Shown here in pieces: positions 18,006-25,910 of a stretch of DNA of 64,000 nucleotides. Position 1 is the first letter of the stretch. Every line of letters starts with the position of its first letter. Under the pieces are notes generated by a model. It saw only the letters and a list, made by a program, of their open reading frames with translations. It did not search any database and was not told where the DNA came from. Origin of the DNA: Carideicomes alvinocaridis (GTDB lineage Bacteria > Pseudomonadota > Alphaproteobacteria > Rhodobacterales > Rhodobacteraceae); NCBI GenBank assembly GCA_005473895.2, contig SRJI02000008.1, positions 62,001 through 126,000 on the forward strand, given 5' to 3'. The translations under genes were made by a program, and so were the position numbers.

Positions 18006-18425
18006 TCAGGTTGCGAACAGCTGGTCGGGGTCGGCGAAGGCCTTGAATTCCAGCGCGTTGCCCGAGGGGTCGCGGAAGAACATGGTCGCCTGTTCGCCCG
18101 GCTCGCCCTTGAAGCGGATATAGGGCGCGATCACGAACTCGGTTCCGGCGGCCTCGAGCCGCTTGGCCATCTCCTGCCATTCCTCCATCGGCAGCACGGC
18201 GCCGAAATGGAAGACCGGCACGCCGTGGCCGTCGACCGCCGAGGTCGCCCGCTCCTTCACCTCGTCGGGGGCGAGATGGGCGACGATCTGGTGGCCGCGG
18301 AAATCGAAATCCACCCAGGCGTCCGAGCTGCGGCCCTCGCGGCAGCCCAGCGTGCCGAGGTAGAAGTCGCGCGCCTCCTCGAGATCGCGCACCGGAAAGG
18401 CGAGGTGGAAGGGGGGCAGCGACAT
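18006..18425 (-). CDS. VOC (glyoxalase/dioxygenase superfamily) protein
   Basis: A 139-residue vicinal-oxygen-chelate protein with the two beta-alpha-beta-beta-beta units of the fold: [22 protein letters not shown] at the start, and [13 protein letters not shown] through [15 protein letters not shown] at the end. Candidate metal ligands are the early His and the final Glu of ALEFKAF. The ATG at 18425 is preferred over one at 18452 because GAAAGGAG sits seven bases before it. It lies between hisA and hisF in the same orientation, 23 bases after the hisA stop, so it is probably co-transcribed. Nothing in histidine synthesis needs such an enzyme; the substrate is unknown. Confidence 0.82.
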   Translation of the reverse strand: MSLPPFHLAFPVRDLEEARDFYLGTLGCREGRSSDAWVDFDFRGHQIVAHLAPDEVKERATSAVDGHGVPVFHFGAVLPMEEWQEMAKRLEAAGTEFVIAPYIRFKGEPGEQATMFFRDPSGNALEFKAFADPDQLFAT

Positions 18426-18448
18426 GAAAGGCTCCTTTCGTGGCGGGG

Positions 18449-19183
18449 TCACCCGCGTGTGGCGTTGCCGAGCGCGGCCAGCGCGGCCCGGAGATCCAGC
18501 GCCCCGTCATAGAGCGCCCGTCCCGAGATTGCGCCATTCAGCCCGGCACCACAATCGCGCAGCGCGATCAGGTCCTCCAGCGACGAGACGCCGCCCGAGG
18601 CGATGACCGGGATCGAGACGGCGCGGGCCAGCGCCGCGGTGGCCTCCACGTTGGGGCCTCCCATGGCGCCGTCCCGGTCGATATCGGTGTAGATGATGGC
18701 GGCGACCCCGGCATCCTCGAAGCTTTTCGCGAGCTCGGTCGCCTCGACATCCGTCTCCTCGGCCCAGCCCTTGGTGGCGACGCGGCCCTTGCGGGCGTCG
18801 ATGCCAACGGCGACCTGCCCGGGGAAGGCGCGGGCGGCCTCGCGGACGAGGCCCGGGTTCTCGACCGCCACGGTGCCGAGGATGACGCGGGCCAGCCCCT
18901 TGTCCAGCCAGGCCTCGATCGTCGCCATGTCGCGGATGCCGCCGCCCAGCTGTGCCGGCACGTCGCATTCGGCCAGGATCGCCTCGACCGGGGCGGCGTT
19001 GACCGGGGTGCCGGCGAAGGCGCCGTTCAGGTCGACCAGGTGCAGCCACTCGCAGCCGGCCTCAACGAAGGCGCGGGCCTGGGCGGCGGGATCGTCGTTG
19101 AAGACGGTGGCCTTCTCCATCTCGCCGCGCAGCAGCCGCACGGCCTGTCCGTCCTTGAGGTCGATGGCGGGGTAGAGGATCAT
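18449..19183 (-). CDS. hisA: Phosphoribosylformimino-AICAR-P isomerase HisA
   Basis: Catalyses the Amadori rearrangement of ProFAR to PRFAR. The 244-residue barrel begins [17 protein letters not shown], with the catalytic Asp at residue 8; the partner VGIDARKG is near residue 127, and the phosphate loops [12 protein letters not shown] and [11 protein letters not shown] are intact. The start at 19183 is chosen over in-frame codons further upstream because family homology begins there. Upstream, two DUF2147 genes on the other strand separate it from hisH. Confidence 0.96.
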   Translation of the reverse strand: MILYPAIDLKDGQAVRLLRGEMEKATVFNDDPAAQARAFVEAGCEWLHLVDLNGAFAGTPVNAAPVEAILAECDVPAQLGGGIRDMATIEAWLDKGLARVILGTVAVENPGLVREAARAFPGQVAVGIDARKGRVATKGWAEETDVEATELAKSFEDAGVAAIIYTDIDRDGAMGGPNVEATAALARAVSIPVIASGGVSSLEDLIALRDCGAGLNGAISGRALYDGALDLRAALAALGNATRG

Positions 19184-19345
19184 GGGCGTCTCCGGACAGC
19201 GCGAGGGATGGCGGTCTAATGGCACCGGCTCCGGGCATTTGCAATCCGGCGGGGTGCGGCGACGGGGCAAGGGGTGCCGCAACGGCGCCCTTGCCCGGGG
19301 CGGGTCCCTGCGACAGGCTCGCGAAGATCACGGGAGGAGATCATC

Positions 19346-19732
19346 ATGACACGGATATTCTGCGCGCTTGCGCTGAGCTTCGCCGCGGCCGGCATGGCCG
19401 CCGCCGATCCGATCGAGGGGACCTGGCAGACCCAGCCCGACGACGGATCCTACGCCTATGTGAACATCGCCCCCTGCGGCGAGGGCTATTGCGGCACCAT
19501 CTCGCGCACCTTCGATTCCGACGGCGAATATGACAGTCCGAATATCGGCCGGCGGATCGTGCGCGACATGGTCCCCCAGGGCGGCGGCGCCTACGAGGGG
19601 CGGGTCTGGCGCCCGTCCAACGACAAGGTTTATCTCGGCAAGATCGACATTTCCGGCGACACGATGAGGCTGCGGGGCTGCATCGCCGGCGGGTTGTTCT
19701 GCGCCAAGCAGACCTGGAAGAAGCTCCCCTGA
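19346..19732 (+). CDS. DUF2147 secreted protein, paralogue A
   Basis: A 128-residue protein with a Sec signal peptide (cleavage near AAADP) and the small beta-barrel DUF2147 domain: IEGTWQTQP, a CGEGYCGTI cysteine pair, and a terminal RLRGCIAGGLFCAKQTWKK with two more cysteines, suggesting periplasmic disulfides. The function is unknown for the family. It is preceded by GGGAGGAG and lies antisense inside the histidine cluster. A related gene follows 135 bases downstream. Confidence 0.8.
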   Translation: MTRIFCALALSFAAAGMAAADPIEGTWQTQPDDGSYAYVNIAPCGEGYCGTISRTFDSDGEYDSPNIGRRIVRDMVPQGGGAYEGRVWRPSNDKVYLGKIDISGDTMRLRGCIAGGLFCAKQTWKKLP

Positions 19733-19867
19733 CGGGGCATCGGCGGAGAAGCGCGTGTCGTCGGGCCTGCCGGCGGCAGGCCGTGGAAAGCGGCGGTGAT
19801 TGGCCTAGCTTCTGACGGGCGCGGCACCGGGAGATGCGGTGCCGCGGGATCCAGCAGGAGCCAGCCC

Positions 19868-20272
19868 ATGGACCTTCGTCTTTCCCGCGCCGGTCTCGCC
19901 GCCCTGGCCGCGATCTGCCTCGGCAGCGCCGTGGAGGCCTCGGAGCCGATCCTCGGCACCTGGGCCTCGCCACCCGACAACAAGGACCAGACCGGCCATA
20001 TCGTGGTCAGTCAATGCGGCCAGGCCTATTGCGGCACGCTGGTGCGGGCCTACAGCCCGCAGGGCGACCCGATTACCACGAAGAATGTCGGCAAGCGCTT
20101 GTTCTGGGACATGCGGGCCGAGGGCGGGGGGCTTTATGATGACGGCAAGGTCTACGTGCCGCTCTTCGGGCGCACCTACGACGCGGAAATCCGCGTCTCC
20201 GGCAACCGGCTGAAGGTACGCGGCTGCCTGGGGCCCGTCTGCAAGGACCAGACCTGGGCCCGGGTGGACTAA
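19868..20272 (+). CDS. DUF2147 secreted protein, paralogue B
   Basis: A 134-residue signal-peptide protein (cleavage near VEASEP) with the same domain as its upstream neighbour: ILGTWASPP, the CGQAYCGTL cysteine pair, and the end RGCLGPVCKDQTWARVD. The two are tandem paralogues sharing the G-TW, C-x3-YCGTL/I and RGC-x4-5-C-x-QTW motifs. It converges on hisH; a perfect GC hairpin (CTGGCGGCC/GGCCGCCAG, 20280-20300) lies between the stops, without a T run. Confidence 0.8.
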   Translation: MDLRLSRAGLAALAAICLGSAVEASEPILGTWASPPDNKDQTGHIVVSQCGQAYCGTLVRAYSPQGDPITTKNVGKRLFWDMRAEGGGLYDDGKVYVPLFGRTYDAEIRVSGNRLKVRGCLGPVCKDQTWARVD

Positions 20273-20287
20273 CCGGGCGCTGGCGGC

Positions 20288-20926
20288 CTACGGCCGCCAG
20301 GACAGGAAATTGGCGATCAGGCGCAGGCCTGTGGCCTGCGACTTTTCCGGGTGGAACTGCGTGCCGAGAATGGTGTCACGGCCGATCACGGCCGTGATCT
20401 CCTCGCCGTATTCCACGTGGGCAAGCCGCTGCTGCGCAGCGGCGACCCGGAAATGGTAGGAATGCACGAAATAGGCGTGATCGCCGGAGGCGATCCCGTC
20501 CAGTACAGGGTGGGGATGGTCGATCACCAGGTCGTTCCACCCCATATGCGGCACTTTCAGTGCCGCGTCGCCGGGCGCGATCGGAACCACTTCACCGGAA
20601 ATCCAGTCGAAGCCGTCGGTCGGGGCGTATTCCAGGCCGCGGGTTGCCAGCATCTGCATCCCGATGCAGATGCCGAGAAAGGGGCGGCCCTGGCCGATGA
20701 CCCGCTCCTCGATGGCCTCGAAGAGGCCACGATGGTCGAAGAGTTCCTTGCGGCAGGCCGGGAAAGCCCCGTCGCCGGGGAGCACGACGCGCTCCGCGCG
20801 TCGCACCCGGTCGGGATCCGCTGTCACTTCCACCGGTCCGGCATCGGTTTCGAGCGCCATGCGCTCGAAGGCCTTGCGGGCGGAATGCAGGTTCCCGCTC
20901 TCGTAATCGACGATCACCGTGGTCAT
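20288..20926 (-). CDS. hisH: Imidazole glycerol phosphate synthase glutaminase subunit HisH
   Basis: Class I glutamine amidotransferase that feeds ammonia to HisF. The 212-residue protein starts MTTVIVDYESGNLHSARKAF, has the nucleophile motif FLGICIGMQML (cysteine near residue 85) and the catalytic FHPEKSQ His-Glu near the C-terminus. The stop codon lies inside a strong GC hairpin (20280-20300) shared with the convergent DUF2147 gene. It starts three bases after the hisB stop. Confidence 0.96.
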   Translation of the reverse strand: MTTVIVDYESGNLHSARKAFERMALETDAGPVEVTADPDRVRRAERVVLPGDGAFPACRKELFDHRGLFEAIEERVIGQGRPFLGICIGMQMLATRGLEYAPTDGFDWISGEVVPIAPGDAALKVPHMGWNDLVIDHPHPVLDGIASGDHAYFVHSYHFRVAAAQQRLAHVEYGEEITAVIGRDTILGTQFHPEKSQATGLRLIANFLSWRP

Positions 20927-20929
20927 GGC

Positions 20930-21517
20930 TCAGAGCGCCCCCTTGGTCGACGGCAGCGCGCCTGCGGCGCGCGGATCCGCTTCCACCGCCTGGCGCAGGG
21001 CGCGGGCCACCGCCTTGAACGTCGCCTCGGCGAGGTGGTGGGCGTTGAAGCCGTGCAGCGCGTCGACATGGAGCGTGATCCCGCCATGGGTCGCGAGCGC
21101 CTGGAAGAATTCGCGCACGAGCTCGCTGTCGAACGTCCCGATCTTGGGCGTCGCCAGGGCGAGGTTCCAGACCAGGTAGGGCCGGCCCGAGAGATCCAGC
21201 GCCGCGCGCACCAGCGCGTCGTCCATCGGCAGCAGGCAGGCGCCGTAGCGCAGGATCCCCGCCTTGTCGCCGAGCGCCTCGCGCAGCGCCTGGCCGAGCG
21301 CGATGCCGGTATCCTCCACCGTGTGGTGATCGTCGATATGCAGGTCGCCCTCGGCCCGGATCGTCATGTCGATCATCGAATGCCGCGAGAGCTGGTCCAG
21401 CATGTGGTCGAAGAAGCCGACGCCCGTGCGGTTGTCGTAGGTGCCTGTGCCGTCGAGGTCGATCTCCACCTCGATGGCGGTTTCCTTCGTGGTCCGGGTG
21501 ATCCTCGCCTTGCGCAT
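20930..21517 (-). CDS. hisB: Imidazoleglycerol-phosphate dehydratase HisB
   Basis: Dehydrates imidazole glycerol phosphate to imidazole acetol phosphate. The 195-residue monofunctional form shows both Mn-binding motifs, [10 protein letters not shown] and [13 protein letters not shown]. The start is at 21517; the frame is open upstream but homology begins at [13 protein letters not shown]. It is the first gene of the minus-strand histidine run. Its upstream region carries a dispersed repeat (21661-21686), and the promoter should lie in 21518-21660. Confidence 0.96.
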   Translation of the reverse strand: MRKARITRTTKETAIEVEIDLDGTGTYDNRTGVGFFDHMLDQLSRHSMIDMTIRAEGDLHIDDHHTVEDTGIALGQALREALGDKAGILRYGACLLPMDDALVRAALDLSGRPYLVWNLALATPKIGTFDSELVREFFQALATHGGITLHVDALHGFNAHHLAEATFKAVARALRQAVEADPRAAGALPSTKGAL

Positions 21518-21660
21518 GGGGCGTCCTTCCTCTTTGCCGGCGGGGCCGGCCTGCCGTCGCGGTTCCTTACCGTGCCGCGCGCCGCGGGCCAAGGGTTTCG
21601 CGCGGCGGGTGGCCGGGCAGAGGGCATTCTGCCCCCTCGACGCGTGCCGCGTCTCACCCC

Positions 21661-21686
21661 CTGACCATATTTCAGGACCGGAGAAG
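21661..21686. repeat. Dispersed intergenic element, copy 3
   Basis: CTGACCATATTTCA then GGACCGGAGAAG, matching copies 2, 5 and 6 with two or three changes. A GAGGG/CCCTC inverted repeat lies about 30 bases upstream. It sits between divergent hisB and the RAM-domain gene. Confidence 0.65.
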
Positions 21687-21794
21687 GGCGGGGCGGCGCG
21701 CCCCCACCGCCCGCGTGGCATGGCGGCCATTGTGCCGGGGGGCGGCCTGTGCCAGCTTGCCCGCCAGACCGGAGAGCCCAGATCGGAGAGCCCC

Positions 21795-22034
21795 ATGACC
21801 ACCTGTGTCTTCGTCCAGATCCGCTGCAAGCCCGGCAGCACCTATCGCGTCGCCGAGGAGATCGTGCTGCGCGAGATCCATTCCGAGCTCTATTCCACCT
21901 CGGGCGATTACGACCTGCTGATGAAGGTCTACATCCCCCAGGGCCAGGATGTCGGCAAGTTCATCAACGACAATGTCGCGGGCATCCCCGAGATCGAGCG
22001 CACGCTCACCACGCTGACCTTCAAGGCCTTCTGA
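21795..22034 (+). CDS. Stand-alone RAM (AsnC/Lrp effector-binding) domain protein
   Basis: A 79-residue protein made only of the ligand-binding/oligomerisation half of an Lrp-type regulator: [20 protein letters not shown], then [19 protein letters not shown] (the conserved S-G-x-D-L core), ending [13 protein letters not shown]. There is no helix-turn-helix. Such stand-alone RAM proteins are known in archaea and bacteria as amino-acid-binding assemblies that may modify full-length regulators; the role here is unknown. It faces away from hisB. Confidence 0.8.
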   Translation: MTTCVFVQIRCKPGSTYRVAEEIVLREIHSELYSTSGDYDLLMKVYIPQGQDVGKFINDNVAGIPEIERTLTTLTFKAF

Positions 22035-22162
22035 CCCCGCCCGGGCGATCCGCCCCAGGCTCGCCGGTCCGAAAACGACAGGATCCGTCGCTGCGGGACA
22101 GGTGGGCCGGCGGGGCAGGGTATTTGCTGGTCCCCGAACCGGAGGCGACCCGGAGGGATCAC

Positions 22163-23722
22163 ATGGCGGAGGCATCCCGCAGGAAGCGGCGCGGCGGCGG
22201 TCATGCGGCCCGGGCGGAGCGGCGCGGCCTCTCGGTGATCGAGCAGATGCCCTGGCGCCTGCCGGTCAACGTGGACCGCCCGGTGGAGCCGCTGGACGAG
22301 GAGGGGGTCCAGGCCATCCACCTGACCGCCATGCGCATCCTCGAGGAGATCGGCATCGAGTTCCTGAACGCGGAGGCGCGAGGGATCCTGGCGGAGGCGG
22401 GCTGTATCGTCGAGGGCGAGAACGTCCGCATGGGGCGCGAGCTGGTGATGGAGATGGTGGCCAGCGCGCCCTCGCAATGGACGCTCACCCCGCGCAACCC
22501 CGACAGGCGGCTGGTGATCGGCGGGCGGCACATCCTTTTCGGCAACGTCTCCTCGCCGCCCAATTACTGGGACATGTCCCTGGGCCGCAAGCTGCCCGGC
22601 ACCCGCGAGATGTGCCGCGACCTGCTGAAGCTCAGCCAGTATTTCAACTGCATCCACTTCGTAGGTGGCTACCCGGTGGAGCCTGTGGACATCCACCCGC
22701 GGGAGCGTCACCTCGACGTGCTCTTCGACAAGCTGACCCTGACCGACAAGGTGGCCCACGCCTATTCGCTGGGCCCCGAGCGGGTCGAGGACGTGATGGA
22801 GATGGTGCGCATCGCGGGCGGGCATTCGGCCGTCGCGTTCGAGGCCGATCCCAAGATGTACACCAACATCAACTCCACATCGCCGCTGAAGCATGACTGG
22901 CCGATGCTCGACGGCTGGATGCGGCTGGCGCGGCGCAACCAGGGCCTGATCGTGTCGCCCTTCACGCTGGCGGGGGCCATGGCGCCGGTGACCATGGCGG
23001 GGGCCGTGGCGCAATCGCTCGCCGAGGCGCTGAGCGCCGTGGTGCTGGCGCAGCTCATCCGGCCGGGCGCCTGCTGCGCCATCGGCACCTTCACCTCCAA
23101 CGTGGACATGAAATCCGGCGCCCCCGCCTTCGGCACGCCGGAATACATGCGCGCCACGCAGATGACCGGGCAGCTGGCGCGGTTCTACGGGTTGCCGCTG
23201 CGCTCCTCCGGGGTCTGCGCGGCCAACGTGCCGGACGGGCAGGCGATCTGGGAGACCTCGAATTCGCTCTGGGCGGCGGTGCAGTCGGGGACCAACATGG
23301 TCTACCACGCTGCCGGCTGGCTGGAAGGCGGGCTGATCGCCAGCCCGGAGAAATTCGTCATGGATTGCGAGATCCTGCAGCAGATCCAGCGCTACATGGA
23401 GCCGGCGCTGACCGACGTGTCGGAGGCGGCGCTGGCCTTCGACGCGGTGCGCGAGGTGGGCGCGCACGGGCATTTCTTCGGCACGCAGCATACGCAGGAG
23501 CGCTATACCACCGCCTTCTACCAGCCCTTCCTCAGCGACTGGCGCAATTACGAGGCCTGGGCGGCGGCGGGCGGCGTCTGGACGGCGGAGCGGGCGCACG
23601 GGCTCTACCGCCGCATCGTCGACAGCTTCGAGCCGCCGGCGATGGACCCGGCGATCCGCGAGGAGCTGGAGGCCTTCGTCGCCCTGCGCAAGGCCGAGGG
23701 CGGGGCACCGACCGATTTCTGA
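22163..23722 (+). CDS. MttB-family (trimethylamine methyltransferase-like) protein, non-pyrrolysine
   Basis: A 519-residue barrel protein of the MttB superfamily, which demethylates quaternary amines to a corrinoid protein in characterised members. The start at 22163 follows GGAGGGATCAC. Family landmarks include LTAMRILEEIGIEFL, NIN-TSPLKHDWPML and PFTLAGAMAPVTMAG. The frame is uninterrupted, so there is no in-frame amber codon for pyrrolysine, and it belongs to the non-Pyl group that includes glycine betaine demethylases. No corrinoid-binding protein, corrinoid activator or tetrahydrofolate methyltransferase is adjacent, so substrate and methyl acceptor are unknown. Confidence 0.83.
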   Translation: MAEASRRKRRGGGHAARAERRGLSVIEQMPWRLPVNVDRPVEPLDEEGVQAIHLTAMRILEEIGIEFLNAEARGILAEAGCIVEGENVRMGRELVMEMVASAPSQWTLTPRNPDRRLVIGGRHILFGNVSSPPNYWDMSLGRKLPGTREMCRDLLKLSQYFNCIHFVGGYPVEPVDIHPRERHLDVLFDKLTLTDKVAHAYSLGPERVEDVMEMVRIAGGHSAVAFEADPKMYTNINSTSPLKHDWPMLDGWMRLARRNQGLIVSPFTLAGAMAPVTMAGAVAQSLAEALSAVVLAQLIRPGACCAIGTFTSNVDMKSGAPAFGTPEYMRATQMTGQLARFYGLPLRSSGVCAANVPDGQAIWETSNSLWAAVQSGTNMVYHAAGWLEGGLIASPEKFVMDCEILQQIQRYMEPALTDVSEAALAFDAVREVGAHGHFFGTQHTQERYTTAFYQPFLSDWRNYEAWAAAGGVWTAERAHGLYRRIVDSFEPPAMDPAIREELEAFVALRKAEGGAPTDF

Positions 23723-23799
23723 GCGCATTCGGCGGGCCTTGGGCGAATCTTAATTGTTTCGGTGCAGGATCACGGCCCGAGGCAGCGGGAAGAAAGCGC

Positions 23800-24387
23800 A
23801 TGCACGGCTTGATCAACAGGGCGATCCAGGGCTTCGTCCGCGACACCTACGGGCCGCCGGTCTGGGCGCAGGTCATGCGGCAGGCCGACCTGGGCTTTGC
23901 CGAGTTCGAGGCGATGCTCGACTACGACGATGCGGCCACCTACCGGGTCCTGGCGGAGGTGGCGCAGGCGCTGGACCGGCCCCTGCCGGGGATACTCGAG
24001 GATATCGGCACCTACCTCGTGTCCGATCCGCGGATGGAGCGTCTGCGCCGGTTGTTGCGATTCGGCGGCGACACGTTCGAGGAGTTTTTGCTGACCCTCG
24101 ACGACCTTCCAGAATGGGCGCGGCTGGCCGTCCCGGACCTGACCCTGCCGGAGCTGGAGATCCGAGCGCTGGCCCCCGGCACCCTGCGGCTGAGCTGCGT
24201 GGCAGAGCGGACGGGCTGGGGGCACGTGATCGTCGGCATGTTGCGGGCGCTGGCGGACGATTACGGCGCCCTGGTCTTCCTGGAGCACGTCCCGGCGGAG
24301 GAGGGGCGGGAGATCATCGAGATCGCGGTCCTGGAAAGCGAGTTCGCGGCGGGACGGGATTTCGAGCTTGGCCTGCGGAGTGGATAG
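23800..24387 (+). CDS. H-NOX-like (HNOB) protein lacking the heme-ligand histidine
   Basis: A 195-residue single-domain protein. The start MHGLINRAIQGFVRDTYG is a standard H-NOX N-terminus, and FGGDTFEEFLLTLDDL leads to the helix that normally carries the proximal heme histidine (LDxLH). Here that residue is proline (P104, in LDDLPEW). The heme-propionate motif YxSxR is reduced to CxAxR (C133, A135, R137). The rest of the fold, including RTGWGHVIVGMLRALADDYG, is conserved, so this looks like a folded domain that has lost normal heme binding. The next gene overlaps its end and encodes an HNOBA-GGDEF protein, so the pair is probably a signalling module for c-di-GMP. Confidence 0.82.
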   Translation: MHGLINRAIQGFVRDTYGPPVWAQVMRQADLGFAEFEAMLDYDDAATYRVLAEVAQALDRPLPGILEDIGTYLVSDPRMERLRRLLRFGGDTFEEFLLTLDDLPEWARLAVPDLTLPELEIRALAPGTLRLSCVAERTGWGHVIVGMLRALADDYGALVFLEHVPAEEGREIIEIAVLESEFAAGRDFELGLRSG

Positions 24388-25525
24388 GCGCTGCGCGTCT
24401 GACGGGCCGGTGCAGGCCGGTGCCGGGCAAGGGCCGGGCGGGGATGCGGGCCTGCCGGCGGCCGACCGGCAGATCGCCCGCGCGCTCGAGGGGCTGGTCC
24501 CCGCTGGACAGGCCGCGCGCGCGCCGGAGGGGCTGGTTCCCGCGGGCTGGCTGGACCTGTTCTGTCCGATGCATCTGCGGCTGGACCCTGACGGGCGGAT
24601 CAGCCATGCGGGCCCTGCCTTTCGCAAGCTCTGCCCGGGGCGGTCGCTGGTCGGCTGCGACCTGTTCGACCTGCTCGACTGGCGCCGCCGGGGGCCCGCC
24701 GGGGCGCTGCCGGATGAGGAAGGCATGACGGCACTGCTGGCCGCGGCCGGCGAGCCGTTGAAACTGCGGCTCCGCGCCCCGCCGGGCACCGGGTTCAAGG
24801 GCGTGCTGGCGGCGGATGGGCAGGGGGGCGGCCTGCTGAACCTGTCCTTCGGCATCTCGGTGGTGGAGGCGGTGCGCGACCACGCGCTCACCTCGCGCGA
24901 CCTCGCGCCCACCGACCTCACCATCGAGATGCTCTACCTGGTGGAGGCGAAGACCGCCGCGATGGAAGCGTCGCGCGACCTGAACCTGCGGCTGCAGGGG
25001 GCCAAGATCGCGGCGGAGGAGCAGGCCTTTACCGACACGCTCACCGGGCTGAAGAACCGTCGCGCCATGGACCACGTGCTGGAGCGTCTGACCGCGGCGG
25101 GCGTCGCGGCGCCCTTCGCGCTGATGCATCTCGACCTGGATTACTTCAAGCAGGTGAACGACCGGCTGGGCCACGCGGCCGGCGACCACGTGCTGCAGCA
25201 GGTCGCGCGCATCCTGGTGGAGGAGACCCGCAGCGGCGACGTGGTGGCACGCGTCGGGGGGGACGAGTTCGTCATCGTCTTCGGCAACCTCACCGGCCGC
25301 GAGCGCCTGGAACAGGCGGCGTCGCGGATCATCGCCCGGCTGGAACAGCCGATTCCCTATGGCGGCAAATCCTGCCGCGTGTCGGCCTCCGCCGGCAGCG
25401 CCCTGTCGGGCTGCTATGCCCGGCCCGACGGGGTCCAGATGCTGATCGACGCCGATACCGCGCTCTACGTCTCCAAGCGGCGGGGCCGGGGGCAGCACAC
25501 CTTCTTCCACGAGGAGCTGCGCTAG
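24368..25525 (+). CDS. HNOBA-GGDEF diguanylate cyclase
   Basis: About 385 residues. After a variable N-terminus, residues about 65-205 resemble the HNOBA domain (heme-NO-binding associated, as in soluble guanylate cyclases): FCPMHLRLDPDGRISHAG, then a helix-rich SRDLAPTDLTIEMLYLVEAK leading into a signalling coiled coil (MEASRDLNLRLQGAKIAAEE). The C-terminal GGDEF domain has DTLTGLKNRRAMD, an intact GGDEF active site and an RSGD product-inhibition I-site exactly five residues before it, so an active, feedback-inhibited cyclase is expected. The start is uncertain: TTG at 24368 has GGGA upstream, GTG at 24380 does not; both overlap the H-NOX-like gene. Signal input from the upstream partner is inferred. 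Confidence 0.83.
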   Translation: MACGVDRRCASDGPVQAGAGQGPGGDAGLPAADRQIARALEGLVPAGQAARAPEGLVPAGWLDLFCPMHLRLDPDGRISHAGPAFRKLCPGRSLVGCDLFDLLDWRRRGPAGALPDEEGMTALLAAAGEPLKLRLRAPPGTGFKGVLAADGQGGGLLNLSFGISVVEAVRDHALTSRDLAPTDLTIEMLYLVEAKTAAMEASRDLNLRLQGAKIAAEEQAFTDTLTGLKNRRAMDHVLERLTAAGVAAPFALMHLDLDYFKQVNDRLGHAAGDHVLQQVARILVEETRSGDVVARVGGDEFVIVFGNLTGRERLEQAASRIIARLEQPIPYGGKSCRVSASAGSALSGCYARPDGVQMLIDADTALYVSKRRGRGQHTFFHEELR

Positions 25526-25668
25526 CTGTCATCGCTCGCTCGCGCGACGGTATGCGGGCTGGACGGCGGGTCTGCCCCGGCCGCCTGCATGAAGACCCGG
25601 GCTCTGCGCAGCGGCAAGGCAAACGGGTGCCTACGCCAGCGGAACGAGTGCGGAATATAGGGAAAAGG

Positions 25669-25743
25669 TGGCAGCCCGTAGGGGAATCGAACCCCTCTTT
25701 CCAGGTTGAAAACCTGGCGTCCTAACCGATAGACGAACGGGCC
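25669..25743 (-). tRNA. tRNA-Glu (anticodon UUC)
   Basis: A 75-base minus-strand cloverleaf with encoded CCA. Acceptor GGCCCGT pairs with ACGGGCT (first pair G-U), the anticodon stem CCAGG/CCTGG closes the loop TTTTCAA with anticodon TTC, and the T arm AGGGG-TTCGATT-CCCCT is standard. The gene stands alone between the GGDEF gene and recJ. Confidence 0.95.
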
Positions 25744-25910
25744 AGCCTTGGCGTGAGGCGTCTTCTAGGCAAAGCGTCCGGGGCGCGCAAGGGGAAATTT
25801 CGGCGGTTTTTTGGATTTTTGCATCCCGCACTCCGGCACGCCGCGTCGTGCGAAACAGGGGCGGGAGCGGCTGCCAAACCTCCCTCCACCCGGGAACCCC
25901 CAGAGGACGC

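Noticed and set aside
22163-23722. Pyrrolysine-type trimethylamine methyltransferase
   Set aside because: There is no in-frame TAG in the 519-codon frame, so pyrrolysine is not used.
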